This document shows positions 41,697 to 50,356 of a stretch of 64,000 bases of DNA, piece by piece. Source of the DNA: Luteimonas suaedae. GTDB taxonomy: Bacteria; Pseudomonadota; Gammaproteobacteria; Xanthomonadales; Xanthomonadaceae. How positions within the stretch are numbered: the first letter of the stretch is position 1; each line of letters opens with the position of its first letter. Under the pieces are notes generated by a model. The model ran no database searches. It saw nothing but the letters and a program-made list of their open reading frames with translations, and was not told the origin of the DNA. Made by a program: the position numbers and the translations under genes. The stretch spans positions 248,001-312,000 of the forward strand of contig NZ_VSSP01000001.1 of NCBI RefSeq assembly GCF_008312895.1, in the 5' to 3' direction.

Positions 41697-43247
41697 TCAG
41701 CGGTTGCCGCTGCCACCGCCACCGCCGCGTGGCCCACGCGGTCCACGTGGGCCGGGACCGGCGCCGGCACCGGGACGGCGGTTGCCGCCGCTGCGCGGGC
41801 CGCGCGAACGGTCCCCTGCGGGCTTGCCCGCTCCCGGAGTGGCATGGTCGGAAGGGAAGTTCGGCGCGCTGTCGGGATGGCCATAGGGCTTGGCGGCCCG
41901 CGGATTGCGCTTCTTCCCGGGACCGCCCCCGGGGCCTCCGGGGCCGCGTCCCGGCCCCTGACCCTGGCCGGCCCCTTGCCCCGGTGGACGCTTCTTGCCG
42001 TAGGGCTTCTTCGGCCCGCGGCCGTCGGCGTTGCGATGGCCGCTCGGGCCGGTGTCCACGCCCTCGGGCACGTACCAGCTGCGGAACGCGGCCGGGTTGC
42101 CGTCCGGCAACGGCTTCGGTCCTTTTTGCGTCCGCTGCTTGAACGGCTTCTGCGACTGCTTGGCGGCCGACTCGCCGCTGACGGTCAGCCCGCCGTGCGG
42201 CTTGGCGCGCCCGCGGCCACGGCCGCGATCCTCGCGCACGTGGTCGAAGCGGCGCAGCTCGCGGCCTTCGTCCGCGCTGTCGTGGCCGTTGACGTAGGCG
42301 TTGCCGCGCGACTCCCGCGAGATATGCACGGTCGACTTGGCGGCCTTGCGCTGGCCGATGACCGGCTGCAGCGTCAGCGCCGGCGGCGGCCCCGCTTCGA
42401 GCTTCAGTTCGCGGCGCAGCGCTTCCACGCGCGTGGCGGGAAGCTCCTGCGACTGCCCGCGCAACAGCGGCTGCGGCAGCGTCACCGAACCGTAGCGCAC
42501 GCGCTTGAGGCGGCTGACCTGGCAACCCTGCGATTCCCACAGCCGGCGCACCTCGCGGTTGCGGCCTTCCTTCACCAGCACCCGGAACCAGTCGTGCGAA
42601 TCGGTGCCGCCGATGCGTTCGATCTCGTCGAACTTGGCAGGGCCGTCTTCCAGCGCCACGCCGCGGCTCAGGCGGTCGACGGTTTTCTCCGAGACGATCT
42701 CCTCGCCCTCCGGTGCACGCACGCGGCACACGTATTCGCGATCGAGTTCGTGCGAGGGATGCATCATCGCGTTGGCCAGCTCACCGTCGGTGGTCAGCAG
42801 CAACAGCCCGGTGGTATTGATGTCGAGGCGGCCGATGGCGATCCAGCGCGCGCCCTTGAGCGCGGGCAGCGATTCGAAGATCGTCGGCCGGCCCTCGGGA
42901 TCCTCGCGGGTGGTCACTTCGCCCTCGGGCTTGTTGTAGAGCAGCACGCGTGCCGGCTCGGTCAGCGCGGTGGCGACGAAGCTGCGGCCATCGATCTCGA
43001 TGCGGTCGCCGCTGCCCACGCTCATGCCGACCTGGGCGGTCTCGCCGTTGACCTTGACCAGGCCTTCGGCGATGCGCTGTTCCAGCGCGCGGCGCGAGCC
43101 GAGGCCGGCCTGCGCCAGCACCTTGTGGAGGCGTTCTTCCAGGCGCGCGGTGGTCGCGGCGCCATCGCCCTCGCGCTTGAGCGAAAGCTTGCGGCTGCCG
43201 CCCTTGTCTTTGCCGCCTTTGTCGTTGTGCTTGGGCTGTTCTTTCAT
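41697..43247 (-). CDS. rluB: 23S rRNA pseudouridine synthase RluB with long disordered tail
   Basis: 516 residues, about twice a usual RluB. Residues 35-80 S4 RNA-binding domain (EERLHKVLAQAGLGSRRALEQ). Residues 95-260 catalytic RsuA/RluB domain with GRLDINTTGLLLLTTDGELA containing the catalytic Asp, and VKEGRNREVRRLWESQG. From about 300 on the tail is Arg/Gly/Pro/Lys-rich low complexity, ending in GPRGPRGPRGGGGG-type repeats. Converts U2605 in 23S rRNA. ATGA overlap with scpB, as in many proteobacteria. Confidence 0.92.
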   Translation of the reverse strand: MKEQPKHNDKGGKDKGGSRKLSLKREGDGAATTARLEERLHKVLAQAGLGSRRALEQRIAEGLVKVNGETAQVGMSVGSGDRIEIDGRSFVATALTEPARVLLYNKPEGEVTTREDPEGRPTIFESLPALKGARWIAIGRLDINTTGLLLLTTDGELANAMMHPSHELDREYVCRVRAPEGEEIVSEKTVDRLSRGVALEDGPAKFDEIERIGGTDSHDWFRVLVKEGRNREVRRLWESQGCQVSRLKRVRYGSVTLPQPLLRGQSQELPATRVEALRRELKLEAGPPPALTLQPVIGQRKAAKSTVHISRESRGNAYVNGHDSADEGRELRRFDHVREDRGRGRGRAKPHGGLTVSGESAAKQSQKPFKQRTQKGPKPLPDGNPAAFRSWYVPEGVDTGPSGHRNADGRGPKKPYGKKRPPGQGAGQGQGPGRGPGGPGGGPGKKRNPRAAKPYGHPDSAPNFPSDHATPGAGKPAGDRSRGPRSGGNRRPGAGAGPGPRGPRGPRGGGGGSGNR

Positions 43248-44188
43248 CGTGTACTCCGTTCGCTGTCGCCGTCTTCGGCGAGGGCGGTGTCATTCGTATC
43301 GTTGTCGTGGGGGAGATGTAGCTCGTCGCCGGGTTCGGCGTCGGCGGCTGCGGTATCGGTCGCGTCGGGATCGGGGTCGGGAGCGGCCGCTTGCTCGGGT
43401 TCGGGATCGTCTTCGGTGTCGTCGCCGCTATCGCGGTCGGCATCGGCGTCGGCAGGTGCGTCCGGCACGGCTGCGGCTTCGGGTGCCGCAGCCGCATCGG
43501 CATCGACGGGCGCAGCGGCGTCGGGCGAAGCGTCGCTGTCGTTCGCGCCGTCGGTGCCATCGGCGTCCGCGCCATCCGCCCCGGTCGCGACGTCACCGAC
43601 CGGCAGCGTCCCGTCGGCCGGCGCGGTGTCGGGATCGAACTTGAACTGCGGCTCCAGTTCGCCGAAGTCCTTCAGCTCCGACAGCGGCGGCAGTTCGTCG
43701 AGCCGCTTGAGCCCGAAATAGTCGAGGAACGCCTTGGTGGTGCCCAGCAGCTCCGGGCGGCCGGGGATGTCGCGATGGCCGACCACGCGGATCCACTCGC
43801 GCTCCTCCAGGGCCTTGATGATGTTGCTGTTGGTGGCCACGCCGCGCACCTGCTCGATCTCGCCGCGAGTGATCGGCTGGCGGTAGGCGATCAGCGCCAG
43901 CGTCTCCAGCGTGGCGCGGGTGTACTTGGTCTGGCGCTCGGTCCACAGGCGCGCGACCCAGGCATGCACGTCGGCCTTGACCTGGAAGCGCCAGCCGGAG
44001 GCGACCTCCACCAGCTCGACGCCGCGTTCGGTGCAATCGGCCTGCAGGGCTTCCAGGGCCTTCTCGACGCCGCCCTCGGGGGCCGGCTGGTCGAGCGGGA
44101 ACAGGCCGCGCAGCTGCACCAGGGTGAGCGGCTGGCTGGACGCCAGCAGGGCGGCCTCGACGATGCGGTTGATCAGTGGTTGGTCCAT
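43244..44188 (-). CDS. scpB: Segregation and condensation protein B with acidic tail
   Basis: 314 residues. Residues 1-190 are the two winged-helix domains of ScpB (NRIVEAALLASSQPLTLVQL; ATLETLALIAYRQPITRGEIEQVRG; GRPELLGTTKAFLDYFGLK). From about residue 200 the protein is a long Asp/Ala/Pro-rich acidic tail. Kleisin-associated subunit of Smc-ScpAB, binding nucleoid DNA. The extreme acidity contrasts with the extremely basic tail of RluB encoded directly downstream. Confidence 0.92.
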   Translation of the reverse strand: MDQPLINRIVEAALLASSQPLTLVQLRGLFPLDQPAPEGGVEKALEALQADCTERGVELVEVASGWRFQVKADVHAWVARLWTERQTKYTRATLETLALIAYRQPITRGEIEQVRGVATNSNIIKALEEREWIRVVGHRDIPGRPELLGTTKAFLDYFGLKRLDELPPLSELKDFGELEPQFKFDPDTAPADGTLPVGDVATGADGADADGTDGANDSDASPDAAAPVDADAAAAPEAAAVPDAPADADADRDSGDDTEDDPEPEQAAAPDPDPDATDTAAADAEPGDELHLPHDNDTNDTALAEDGDSERSTR

Positions 44189-44311
44189 GGAGACTCGTCA
44201 GGCACGGGTTCTAAGTTGTGGGTGGTGTTGCTGTCACGCGGTCCGCCGGATGTCCTTTCCCTTCCGCCGCTTCCAGCAAGTCGCCGCCGCGGCGGCGGGA
44301 CATGGCGCCGG

Positions 44312-45289
44312 TCAGGGCGTGTCCGCGGCTTGCGGACCGGTCACGTCGTCTTCGTCGTCGAACTCGCTGGACAGCTCGACCGTGTCGTCGCCGCCGCTGT
44401 CGCGCGTGGCCAGCGACTTGACGTAGATCGGCGGCAGCGGCGGCCGCTCGCCGGGGCGGGGCGGCTCGGCCTGCTCCTGCACGATTTCGAGCAGGCGCTC
44501 CTTGGCCAGTTCCAGCAGCGAGAGCAGGGTGACCACCACGCCGAGCTTGCCTTCGCGCGGCTCGAACAGCGACTCGAAGCTGTGGAAGGCGCCGTCCTCC
44601 AGCCGGGTCAGCACCTCGCCCATGCGCTGGCGCACGCTGAGGGCGTCGCGCTTGATGGCATGGCCGGTGAACAGCTCGGCGCGCTTGAGCACGTCGTGCA
44701 GGGCCATCAGCATCTCGCGCAGTTCCACCGGCGGCGGCTCCCGCACCGCGGTGCGATCCGGCAGTGCGGCCGCGACCGGGCTGGTGTCGCGATCCATCCG
44801 CGGCAGTGCGTCGACGTCTTCGGCGGCCTGCTTGAAGCGTTCGTACTCCTGCAGCCGGCGCACCAGCTCGGCGCGCGGGTCGTCTTCCTCGCCTTCCTCG
44901 CTGGGCGGCCGCGGCAGCAGCATCCGCGACTTGATCTCGGCCAGGATCGCGGCCATCACCAGGTACTCGGCCGCCAGCTCGAAGCGCAGGTCCTGCATCA
45001 CCCCGATGTAGTCGACGTACTGGCGCGTGATCTCGGCGACCGGGATGTCGAGGATGTCGAGGTTCTGCCGCCGTATCAGGTATAGCAGCAGGTCGAGCGG
45101 GCCTTCGAAGGCCTCGAGGATGATTTCCAGCGCATCCGGCGGGATGTACAGGTCCTGCGGGATCTGCAGCACCGGCTGCCCGTGCACGACCGCCAGCGGC
45201 ATTTCCTGCTGCTGCGGGTGCGGCGGCATCGGCTGGGCGTCTTCCGCAACGGGCACGGCGTCGGGAGCGTCGGATATGGCTTGTATCAT
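44312..45289 (-). CDS. scpA: Segregation and condensation protein A
   Basis: 325 residues from ATG 45289. The frame continues upstream to 45541, but that part is Pro/Arg-rich and unlike ScpA. Core: LEIILEAFEGPLDLLLYLIRRQN, then ILDIPVAEITRQYVDYIGVM, AAEYLVMAAILAEIKSRMLLP and a C-terminal winged helix (VVTLLSLLELAKERLLEIVQE). The kleisin bridging Smc heads. The start is uncertain because no strong ribosome site is close. 123 bases separate it from scpB. Confidence 0.88.
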   Translation of the reverse strand: MIQAISDAPDAVPVAEDAQPMPPHPQQQEMPLAVVHGQPVLQIPQDLYIPPDALEIILEAFEGPLDLLLYLIRRQNLDILDIPVAEITRQYVDYIGVMQDLRFELAAEYLVMAAILAEIKSRMLLPRPPSEEGEEDDPRAELVRRLQEYERFKQAAEDVDALPRMDRDTSPVAAALPDRTAVREPPPVELREMLMALHDVLKRAELFTGHAIKRDALSVRQRMGEVLTRLEDGAFHSFESLFEPREGKLGVVVTLLSLLELAKERLLEIVQEQAEPPRPGERPPLPPIYVKSLATRDSGGDDTVELSSEFDDEDDVTGPQAADTP

Positions 45290-45652
45290 TCGCGGTGCGG
45301 CCCCCTCCGGGCCTGCAGGAACTGCGGATGGCACACGAACGTCGCGTGCCGGATCTTGCCTGTTCACGGTGCCGGGCGGCGCTGCGTCCGTTCCGTATCT
45401 CCGGATCGGGGCCATCACGACATCGGCCGGATACCACATGCGACGGCCGCCGCGGCGTGTTGCGGCGATGACGGCGGAAAAGGCATCGGGCGGGCCGGGC
45501 GGGGGCAGCGATTCGGGCGTCGGCGTCGACGGCCGCTGCATTCCGGCCTGTAACTGCCAGTTAGGTTACGGGCTTGCTCGGCGGCTGTCCAGCGGCCGCG
45601 CACCGCGGGCCCGCTACAATTCATCCTTCTTCCGGATCGAGGACGCGCGGGC
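45290..45652. other. Divergent region scpA / yciI-like gene
   Basis: 363 bases. The scpA frame stays open leftward from 45541 but looks non-coding. TACAAT at 45615-45620, 33 bases before the YciI-type start, is the only promoter-like element noticed, and it lacks a clear -35. Confidence 0.35.
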
Positions 45653-45952
45653 ATGTGGTACGCAATCGAGGGCCATGACGGCGACGACGTGCTGGCGCTG
45701 CGCCGGCAGGCCCGGGCACGGCACCTGGCACGGCTGGAGGCGCTGCGCGACGCCGGGCGGCTGCTATTGGCCGGCCCGTGCCCGCGTACCGACGCCGAGG
45801 ACCCGGGCCCGGCTGGTTTCAGCGGCAGCATCGTGATCGCCGAGTTCGCCTCGCTCGACGAGGCCCGCTGCTGGGCCGATGCCGACCCCTACGTCGAGGC
45901 CGGCGTCTACACCCGGGTCGACGTGCGGCCGTTCCGACCGGTGCTGCCGTGA
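45653..45952 (+). CDS. YciI-family protein
   Basis: 99 residues: MWYAIEGHDGDDVLALR, RHLARLEALRDAGRLLLAGPCP, GFSGSIVIAEFASLDEARCWADADPYVEAGVYTRVDVRPF. Dimeric ferredoxin-like YciI fold with the conserved His/Asp pair (RHLARLE; WADADPY). Physiological role unknown. Stop overlaps the bolA-like start by 4 bases. Confidence 0.9.
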   Translation: MWYAIEGHDGDDVLALRRQARARHLARLEALRDAGRLLLAGPCPRTDAEDPGPAGFSGSIVIAEFASLDEARCWADADPYVEAGVYTRVDVRPFRPVLP

Positions 45953-46248
45953 GCGGCCCGGCCGGCGCCTTGCCGCGCGAGCAGCGCGCACCCGCCATCC
46001 GCGCCGCGCTCGAGGCGGCGTTCGCGCCCGACCGGCTCGAGATCCGCGACGACAGCCACCGCCATGCCGGCCATGTCGGCGCACAGGACGGGCGCGGGCA
46101 CTTCCACGTCGAGATCGTCAGTGCCGCCTTTGCCGGCATGACGTCGATCCAGCGCCATCGCGCGGTCTATGCCGCGCTGGGGCCGCTGATGACCACCGAC
46201 ATCCACGCATTGCAGATCCGCGCGCTGGCGCCGACAGAACCGGAATAG
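45949..46248 (+). CDS. BolA-family protein
   Basis: 99 residues from GTG 45949. AIRAALEAAFAPDRLEIRDDSHRHAGHVGAQDGRGHFHVEIVSAAF, then MTSIQRHRAVYAALGPLMTTDIHALQIRALAP. The helix-turn-helix-like BolA fold with conserved His (SHRHAGH; HFHVEIVS). Binds monothiol glutaredoxin/iron-sulfur clusters or DNA. Co-transcribed with the YciI protein, an order common in gammaproteobacteria. Confidence 0.92.
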   Translation: MSGPAGALPREQRAPAIRAALEAAFAPDRLEIRDDSHRHAGHVGAQDGRGHFHVEIVSAAFAGMTSIQRHRAVYAALGPLMTTDIHALQIRALAPTEPE

Positions 46249-46358
46249 GCCGGTCGGCGCACCTGCCATCCGGCGCATCCCACCGGAATACCCCGGTCCG
46301 GCGGTGTCTTCCCTCCCGTGGTTCCGTGACCCATTCCGCCGCGGCCTGCATTCGCCGC

Positions 46359-46372
46359 TGAAAACGATTACA
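46359..46372. promoter_or_regulatory. LacI-type operator, sulfatase operon
   Basis: TGAAAACGATTACA, 48 bases before the sulfatase ATG. Identical to the site in front of lacI (49220-49233) and one base pair from the palindrome TGTAAACGATTACA. Confidence 0.75.
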
Positions 46373-46419
46373 TTCTCGCTTCGAACCGCCGAGCCGTGGA
46401 GGGCAGTGGAGGTGACGGC

Positions 46420-47886
46420 ATGATGAGACATTCCGCGATCGAATACGGGCTGGCGTTGCTGTTCGCCGCGGCCTTCGTCCTGACCACGGGACCCGCGGCC
46501 GCGCAGCGCAAGGCGCCGCCGCGCAACGTGGTCTTCATCCTCAGCGACGACCACCGCTACGACTTCATGGGTTTCATGGACGGCGCGCCCGAATGGCTGG
46601 AGACGCCGGCGCTGGACCGCATGGCCGCGGGCGGCGCGCACGTCGAAAACGCATTCGTCACCACCTCGCTGTGCTCGCCGAGCCGCGGCTCGATCCTGAC
46701 CGGCCAGTACGCGCATCGGCACGAGATCGTCGACAACACCTCGCCGATCCCTGAGGGCACGCGGTTCTTCCCGGAATTTCTGCAGGACGCCGGCTACCGC
46801 ACCGCCTACGTCGGCAAATGGCACATGGGCGAAGTGGACGATGCGCCGCAGCCGGGCTTCGACCATTGGGTCAGCTTCCAGGGGCAGGGCGTCTATTACG
46901 ACCCGGTGCTGAACATCAACGGCAAGCGCGCACGGGAGCAGGGCTACACCACCGACCTGCTGACCGAACATGCGCTCGACTGGCTGAAACGGCACCAGGC
47001 GCAGGAGCCGGACACGCCGTTCTTCCTGTACCTGTCGCACAAGGCGGTGCACGCGGAGTTTTCACCTGCGCAGCGCCACCAGGGCCGCTACAAGGACCAG
47101 CCGATCCCATATCCGCCGACCATGGCCGAGAGCGAGAACCGCGACAAGCCCGACTGGGTGCGCGCGCAGCGCAACAGCTGGCACGGTGTCGATTACATGT
47201 ACCACGGCGACATGGAGTTCGACGGGTTCTACCGCGCCTACACGGAAACCCTGCTGGCGCTGGACGAGAGCGTCGGCCAGGTGCTCGATTACCTGGAGGA
47301 AGCCGGCCTGGCGGACTCGACCCTGGTGGTCTACATGGGCGACAACGGCTTCCTGCTCGGCGAGCATGGCCTGATCGACAAGCGCAACGCCTACGAGGAG
47401 TCGATGCGCGTGCCGATGCTCGCCTGGGCGCCGGGCTTCATCGCGCCCGGATCGACCATCGCGCCGATGGTGCGCAACATCGACATCGCGCCGACCCTCC
47501 TGGAACTGGCGAACGCCCGCTCACCGGTCGCGATGGACGGGCGCTCGGTGCTGCCGCTGCTGCGCGGCGAGCCGGTAAGCTGGCCGCTGGAGATGCTGTA
47601 CGAGTACTACTGGGAAGACGCGTTCCCGCACACGCCGACGGTGTTCGCGCTGCGCGACCAGCGCTACAAGTACGTCTACTACCACGGCGTCTGGGACAGC
47701 GACGAGTTGTACGACCTCGAGGCCGATCCGGAGGAGCGCCGCAACCTGATCCGCGATCCGGCCCACCAGGCGCGTGCGGCGGCGATGAAGGACCGCATGT
47801 GGGACCTGCTGCAGGAGACCGACGGCATGCGCATCCCGCTGAAGCGGGCGGGCAAGTGGCGGGCCGACCAGCGGAGACCGGAATGA
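46420..47886 (+). CDS. Exported Cys-type sulfatase
   Basis: 488 residues from ATG 46420 (GGAGG seven bases upstream). Signal peptide residues 1-28 (LALLFAAAFVLTTGPAAAQ). Type I sulfatase core: NVVFILSDDHRYDF with metal Asp43/Asp44, FGly site C85-S-P-S-R with LTG, and GKWHMGEVDDAPQPGFDHW. Also HKAVHAEFSP and YMGDNGFLLGEHGLIDKRNAYEESMRVPM. Cys85 must be converted to formylglycine, and the FGE gene overlaps by 4 bases. Periplasmic. Substrate not predictable, but operator sharing suggests a sulfated carbohydrate. Confidence 0.92.
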   Translation: MMRHSAIEYGLALLFAAAFVLTTGPAAAQRKAPPRNVVFILSDDHRYDFMGFMDGAPEWLETPALDRMAAGGAHVENAFVTTSLCSPSRGSILTGQYAHRHEIVDNTSPIPEGTRFFPEFLQDAGYRTAYVGKWHMGEVDDAPQPGFDHWVSFQGQGVYYDPVLNINGKRAREQGYTTDLLTEHALDWLKRHQAQEPDTPFFLYLSHKAVHAEFSPAQRHQGRYKDQPIPYPPTMAESENRDKPDWVRAQRNSWHGVDYMYHGDMEFDGFYRAYTETLLALDESVGQVLDYLEEAGLADSTLVVYMGDNGFLLGEHGLIDKRNAYEESMRVPMLAWAPGFIAPGSTIAPMVRNIDIAPTLLELANARSPVAMDGRSVLPLLRGEPVSWPLEMLYEYYWEDAFPHTPTVFALRDQRYKYVYYHGVWDSDELYDLEADPEERRNLIRDPAHQARAAAMKDRMWDLLQETDGMRIPLKRAGKWRADQRRPE

Positions 47887-48851
47887 AGCACATGAGCCGA
47901 CGATTCGATCGATCCGGAGCGAGCGGCGGCATCCCGCGTTCGCAATGGTTGCCGGTGCTGGCCGCGGTTGCGGCGGCGGCGTTCCTGATCGGCTGGCTGG
48001 CGACGGCGCGCGGGCCGGACGCGGCCGCGCCGCCGGCCGACGTCGCCGCACCGGAAGGCATGATCTACGTGCCGGGCGGGACGACGCGGATCGGTGCCGA
48101 AGACGGTACGCCGGCCGAGCAGCCGGTGTTCGACGCACAGGTCGCGCCGTTCTTCATGGACGTCCATCCGGTGACCGTTGGCGAGTTCCGCGCCTTCGTC
48201 GAAGCGACAGGCCACGTGACCGAGGCCGAACGCCTCGGCGATGCCGGCGTCTACGACCCGGACACCGGCGGCTGGCAGCTCCTGCCCGGCGCCGACTGGC
48301 GCCGGCCGATGGGACCGGGGGCGTCGCCGGCGCCCGACGATCACCCCGTCACCCAGGTGTCGTGGAACGATGCCGTCGCCTACGCGGAGTGGGCCGGCAA
48401 GCGGCTGCCGACCGAGATCGAGTGGGAGCATGCCGCGCGCAACGCGCGCAACGCGGACGGCCCCTACCCCTGGGGCGATGCGCTGGTCGAGGACGGCGAG
48501 CATCGCGCGAACACCTGGCAGGGCCCGTTCCCCGGCGGCAACACCGGCGAGGACGGCCACCTGTTCACTTCTCCGGTCGGCGCCTACGGCGCCACCGAGC
48601 TGGGCCTGACCGACATGGGCGGCAACGTCTGGGAGTGGACTGCCGACTGGTTCCGCCCCTACGCCGAACGCGACCGGTCGTTCACGCCGGATGCGAGCAG
48701 CGAGAAGGCCCAGCGCGGCGGTTCGTTCCTGTGTCACGTCAGCTATTGCCACGGCTATCGCGTGTCCGCGCGCAGCCGTTCCACGCCGGACACGGCGCTG
48801 TTCCACGTCGGATTCCGGCTGGTGCAGGACCTGGACGCACGCGCCCCGTAG
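47883..48851 (+). CDS. Membrane-anchored formylglycine-generating enzyme
   Basis: 322 residues from ATG 47883, overlapping the sulfatase stop. Residues 20-42 form a single hydrophobic anchor or uncleaved signal (WLPVLAAVAAAAFLIGWLA). The catalytic domain shows MIYVPGGTTRIGAEDGTPAEQP, HPVTQVSWNDAVAYAEWAGKRLPTEIEWEHAAR, GNVWEWTADW and AQRGGSFLCHVSYCHGYRVSAR with Cys284 and Cys289. These two Cys are the copper-binding pair that separates true FGE from the many inactive SUMF1 relatives. Installs formylglycine on Cys85 of the neighbour. Its TAG stop is the TAG of a GTAG-REP. Confidence 0.92.
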   Translation: MKHMSRRFDRSGASGGIPRSQWLPVLAAVAAAAFLIGWLATARGPDAAAPPADVAAPEGMIYVPGGTTRIGAEDGTPAEQPVFDAQVAPFFMDVHPVTVGEFRAFVEATGHVTEAERLGDAGVYDPDTGGWQLLPGADWRRPMGPGASPAPDDHPVTQVSWNDAVAYAEWAGKRLPTEIEWEHAARNARNADGPYPWGDALVEDGEHRANTWQGPFPGGNTGEDGHLFTSPVGAYGATELGLTDMGGNVWEWTADWFRPYAERDRSFTPDASSEKAQRGGSFLCHVSYCHGYRVSARSRSTPDTALFHVGFRLVQDLDARAP

Positions 48852-48990
48852 GAGCGCGTCATGCGCGCGATGCCGCGGGCACTTGCGCCGCCGGCGAATT
48901 CCACTGACCGGGGCGCCTGCCGGTCCGGAATCACGGCATCGACCGGATCCTGCCGGCACCCGCGGCATCGCGCGCATGGCGCGCTCCTAC
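48848..48990. repeat. Composite GTAG-REP element, copy D (subtype 1)
   Basis: Arms GTAGGAGCGCGTCATGCGCG and its complement, core in the same orientation as copy A. Its left GTAG gives the TAG stop codon of the FGE gene (48849-48851). Confidence 0.88.
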
Positions 48991-49267
48991 GGAGGTGGCC
49001 GGCAAAGCAGCGAGATGCGGCGTGATGGTCGCCCGGCGGCATGGACCGAACTCGCGACCCGGCGTCACACGGGTCGAAATACCGGCCGTCGAAGAGTCCG
49101 TGCCGTCACAATCAGCCCGTTCTGGCCAACCGCGATAGGTTCGGGGAGCGATTGATCTTGGCCCGAGACTTCTCCCACCGCGTCCTAACTTATGTTGTCC
49201 TGCAACATGAAACCGGTTGTGAAAACGATTACAGTCCGGCGCAGGCCGACGTAGCCGTGGAGGGTGG
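48852..49267. other. Intergenic region FGE / lacI
   Basis: 416 bases: REP copy D, then about 200 bases without features. There follow a 17-bp palindrome ATGTTG-N5-CAACAT (49192-49208), an AAACCGGTT-centred half-operator (49208-49221) and the TGAAAACGATTACA operator. No gene seen. Confidence 0.55.
49220..49233. promoter_or_regulatory. LacI-type operator, lacI autoregulation
   Basis: TGAAAACGATTACA, 34 bases before the lacI start. A second degenerate site with an AAACCGGTT centre abuts it on the left, so two dimers could bind side by side. Confidence 0.75.
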
Positions 49268-50257
49268 GTGAGCGTCACGATCAAAGATGTCGCACGTGAA
49301 GCCAACGTTTCGGTTGCCACTGTCTCGCGGGCGCTCAACGGACACGACAACGTGGCCGAAGAGGTGCGCCAGCGTGTGCTCGGTGTCGCCGATCGCCTGC
49401 GCTACAGCCCGCACCACGCCGCCCGCAGCCTCAGCAGCCGCCGTACCCAGACCATCGGCGTGGTGCTGCCGGACCTGTACGGCGAGTTCTTTTCCGAGCT
49501 GATGCGCGGCATCGATGTAGTCGCGCGCGAGCGCGGGCTGCACCTGCTGGTCTCCAGCTACCACGGCGATCCGGAGGAGCAGGGCGCCGCGCTGCGCGCC
49601 ATGCGCGGCCGGGTGGACGGGCTGCTGGTGATGTCGCCGTTCGTCGGCGAGCGCGGCTTCCTCGAACGCAGCCTCACGCCCGTGCTGCCCGCGGTGCTGA
49701 TCAACAGCGGCGACGCCGAGGACCATCCCGTGATCCGCGTCGACAGCTACGGCGGCGCCCGGGCGATGGTCCGCCACCTGGCCGAGGCCGGCCATCGCCG
49801 CATCGCTTTCATCGCAGGCCCGGACGGCAACTTCGACGCCCGCGAACGCCTGCGCGGCTATCGCGACGCCCTGGCCGAGAGGCTGCCCGAAGCTGAGCCT
49901 TGGGTGTTGCCCGGCGACTTCGATGAGGCCTCCGGCCATCGCGCCGGGCGTGAACTGCTGGCGGCCGATGCGCGCCCGGATGCGGTGTTCGCGGCCAACG
50001 ACATGATGGCGCTGGGCTGCCTGTTCGCCTTCAGCCAGGCCGGCGTGCGCGTCCCCGACGACATCGCGCTCGCCGGCTTCGACGACATCCCGCTGGCGCG
50101 CTACGTGCATCCGGGCCTCACCACCATGCGGGTGGATATCGCCGAGCTCGGCGGTGCGGCGCTGCGCGCGTTGCTGCAGGGAGACGGCAACGCGAGCGTG
50201 ACGGCGCTGGTGCCGGAGCTGGTGGTTCGCGAATCCAGCCGGGCGTCGCGTGGCTGA
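49268..50257 (+). CDS. LacI-family transcriptional regulator
   Basis: 329 residues from GTG 49268 (GGAGGG upstream). N-terminal helix-turn-helix VTIKDVAREANVSVATVSRALNG, hinge RYSPHHAARSLSSRRTQTIGVV, and a periplasmic-binding-protein-like effector domain (LPDLYGEFFSELMRGID; VFAANDMMALGCLFA; LAGFDDIPLARYVHPGLTTMR). Expected to repress the surrounding carbohydrate genes until a sugar is bound. The operator-like sequences before five units here are the likely targets. Confidence 0.93.
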   Translation: MSVTIKDVAREANVSVATVSRALNGHDNVAEEVRQRVLGVADRLRYSPHHAARSLSSRRTQTIGVVLPDLYGEFFSELMRGIDVVARERGLHLLVSSYHGDPEEQGAALRAMRGRVDGLLVMSPFVGERGFLERSLTPVLPAVLINSGDAEDHPVIRVDSYGGARAMVRHLAEAGHRRIAFIAGPDGNFDARERLRGYRDALAERLPEAEPWVLPGDFDEASGHRAGRELLAADARPDAVFAANDMMALGCLFAFSQAGVRVPDDIALAGFDDIPLARYVHPGLTTMRVDIAELGGAALRALLQGDGNASVTALVPELVVRESSRASRG

Positions 50258-50279
50258 CGGCAAGGAGCCGCTTTTTATT
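50258..50279 (+). terminator. Weak Rho-independent terminator after lacI
   Basis: CGGC-AAGGA-GCCG hairpin followed by CTTTTTATTT. Stem only four pairs. Confidence 0.4.
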
Positions 50280-50289
50280 TCCGTGCGGA

Positions 50290-50303
50290 TGTAAACGATT
50301 TCA
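50290..50303. promoter_or_regulatory. LacI-type operator, TonB receptor 1
   Basis: TGTAAACGATTTCA, 54 bases before the ATG of the first receptor. CATAGAT just downstream (50308-50315 region) could be the -10. Confidence 0.7.
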
Positions 50304-50356
50304 CGCGACATAGATCTTGCTGACTTGCCGATAACCGAGTGCCTGGGGAGGAACCG

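Noticed and set aside
45290-45541. Longer ScpA starting at 45541
   Set aside because: The added 84 residues are Pro/Arg-rich, unlike ScpA, and lack a ribosome site; the ATG at 45289 gives a normal ScpA.
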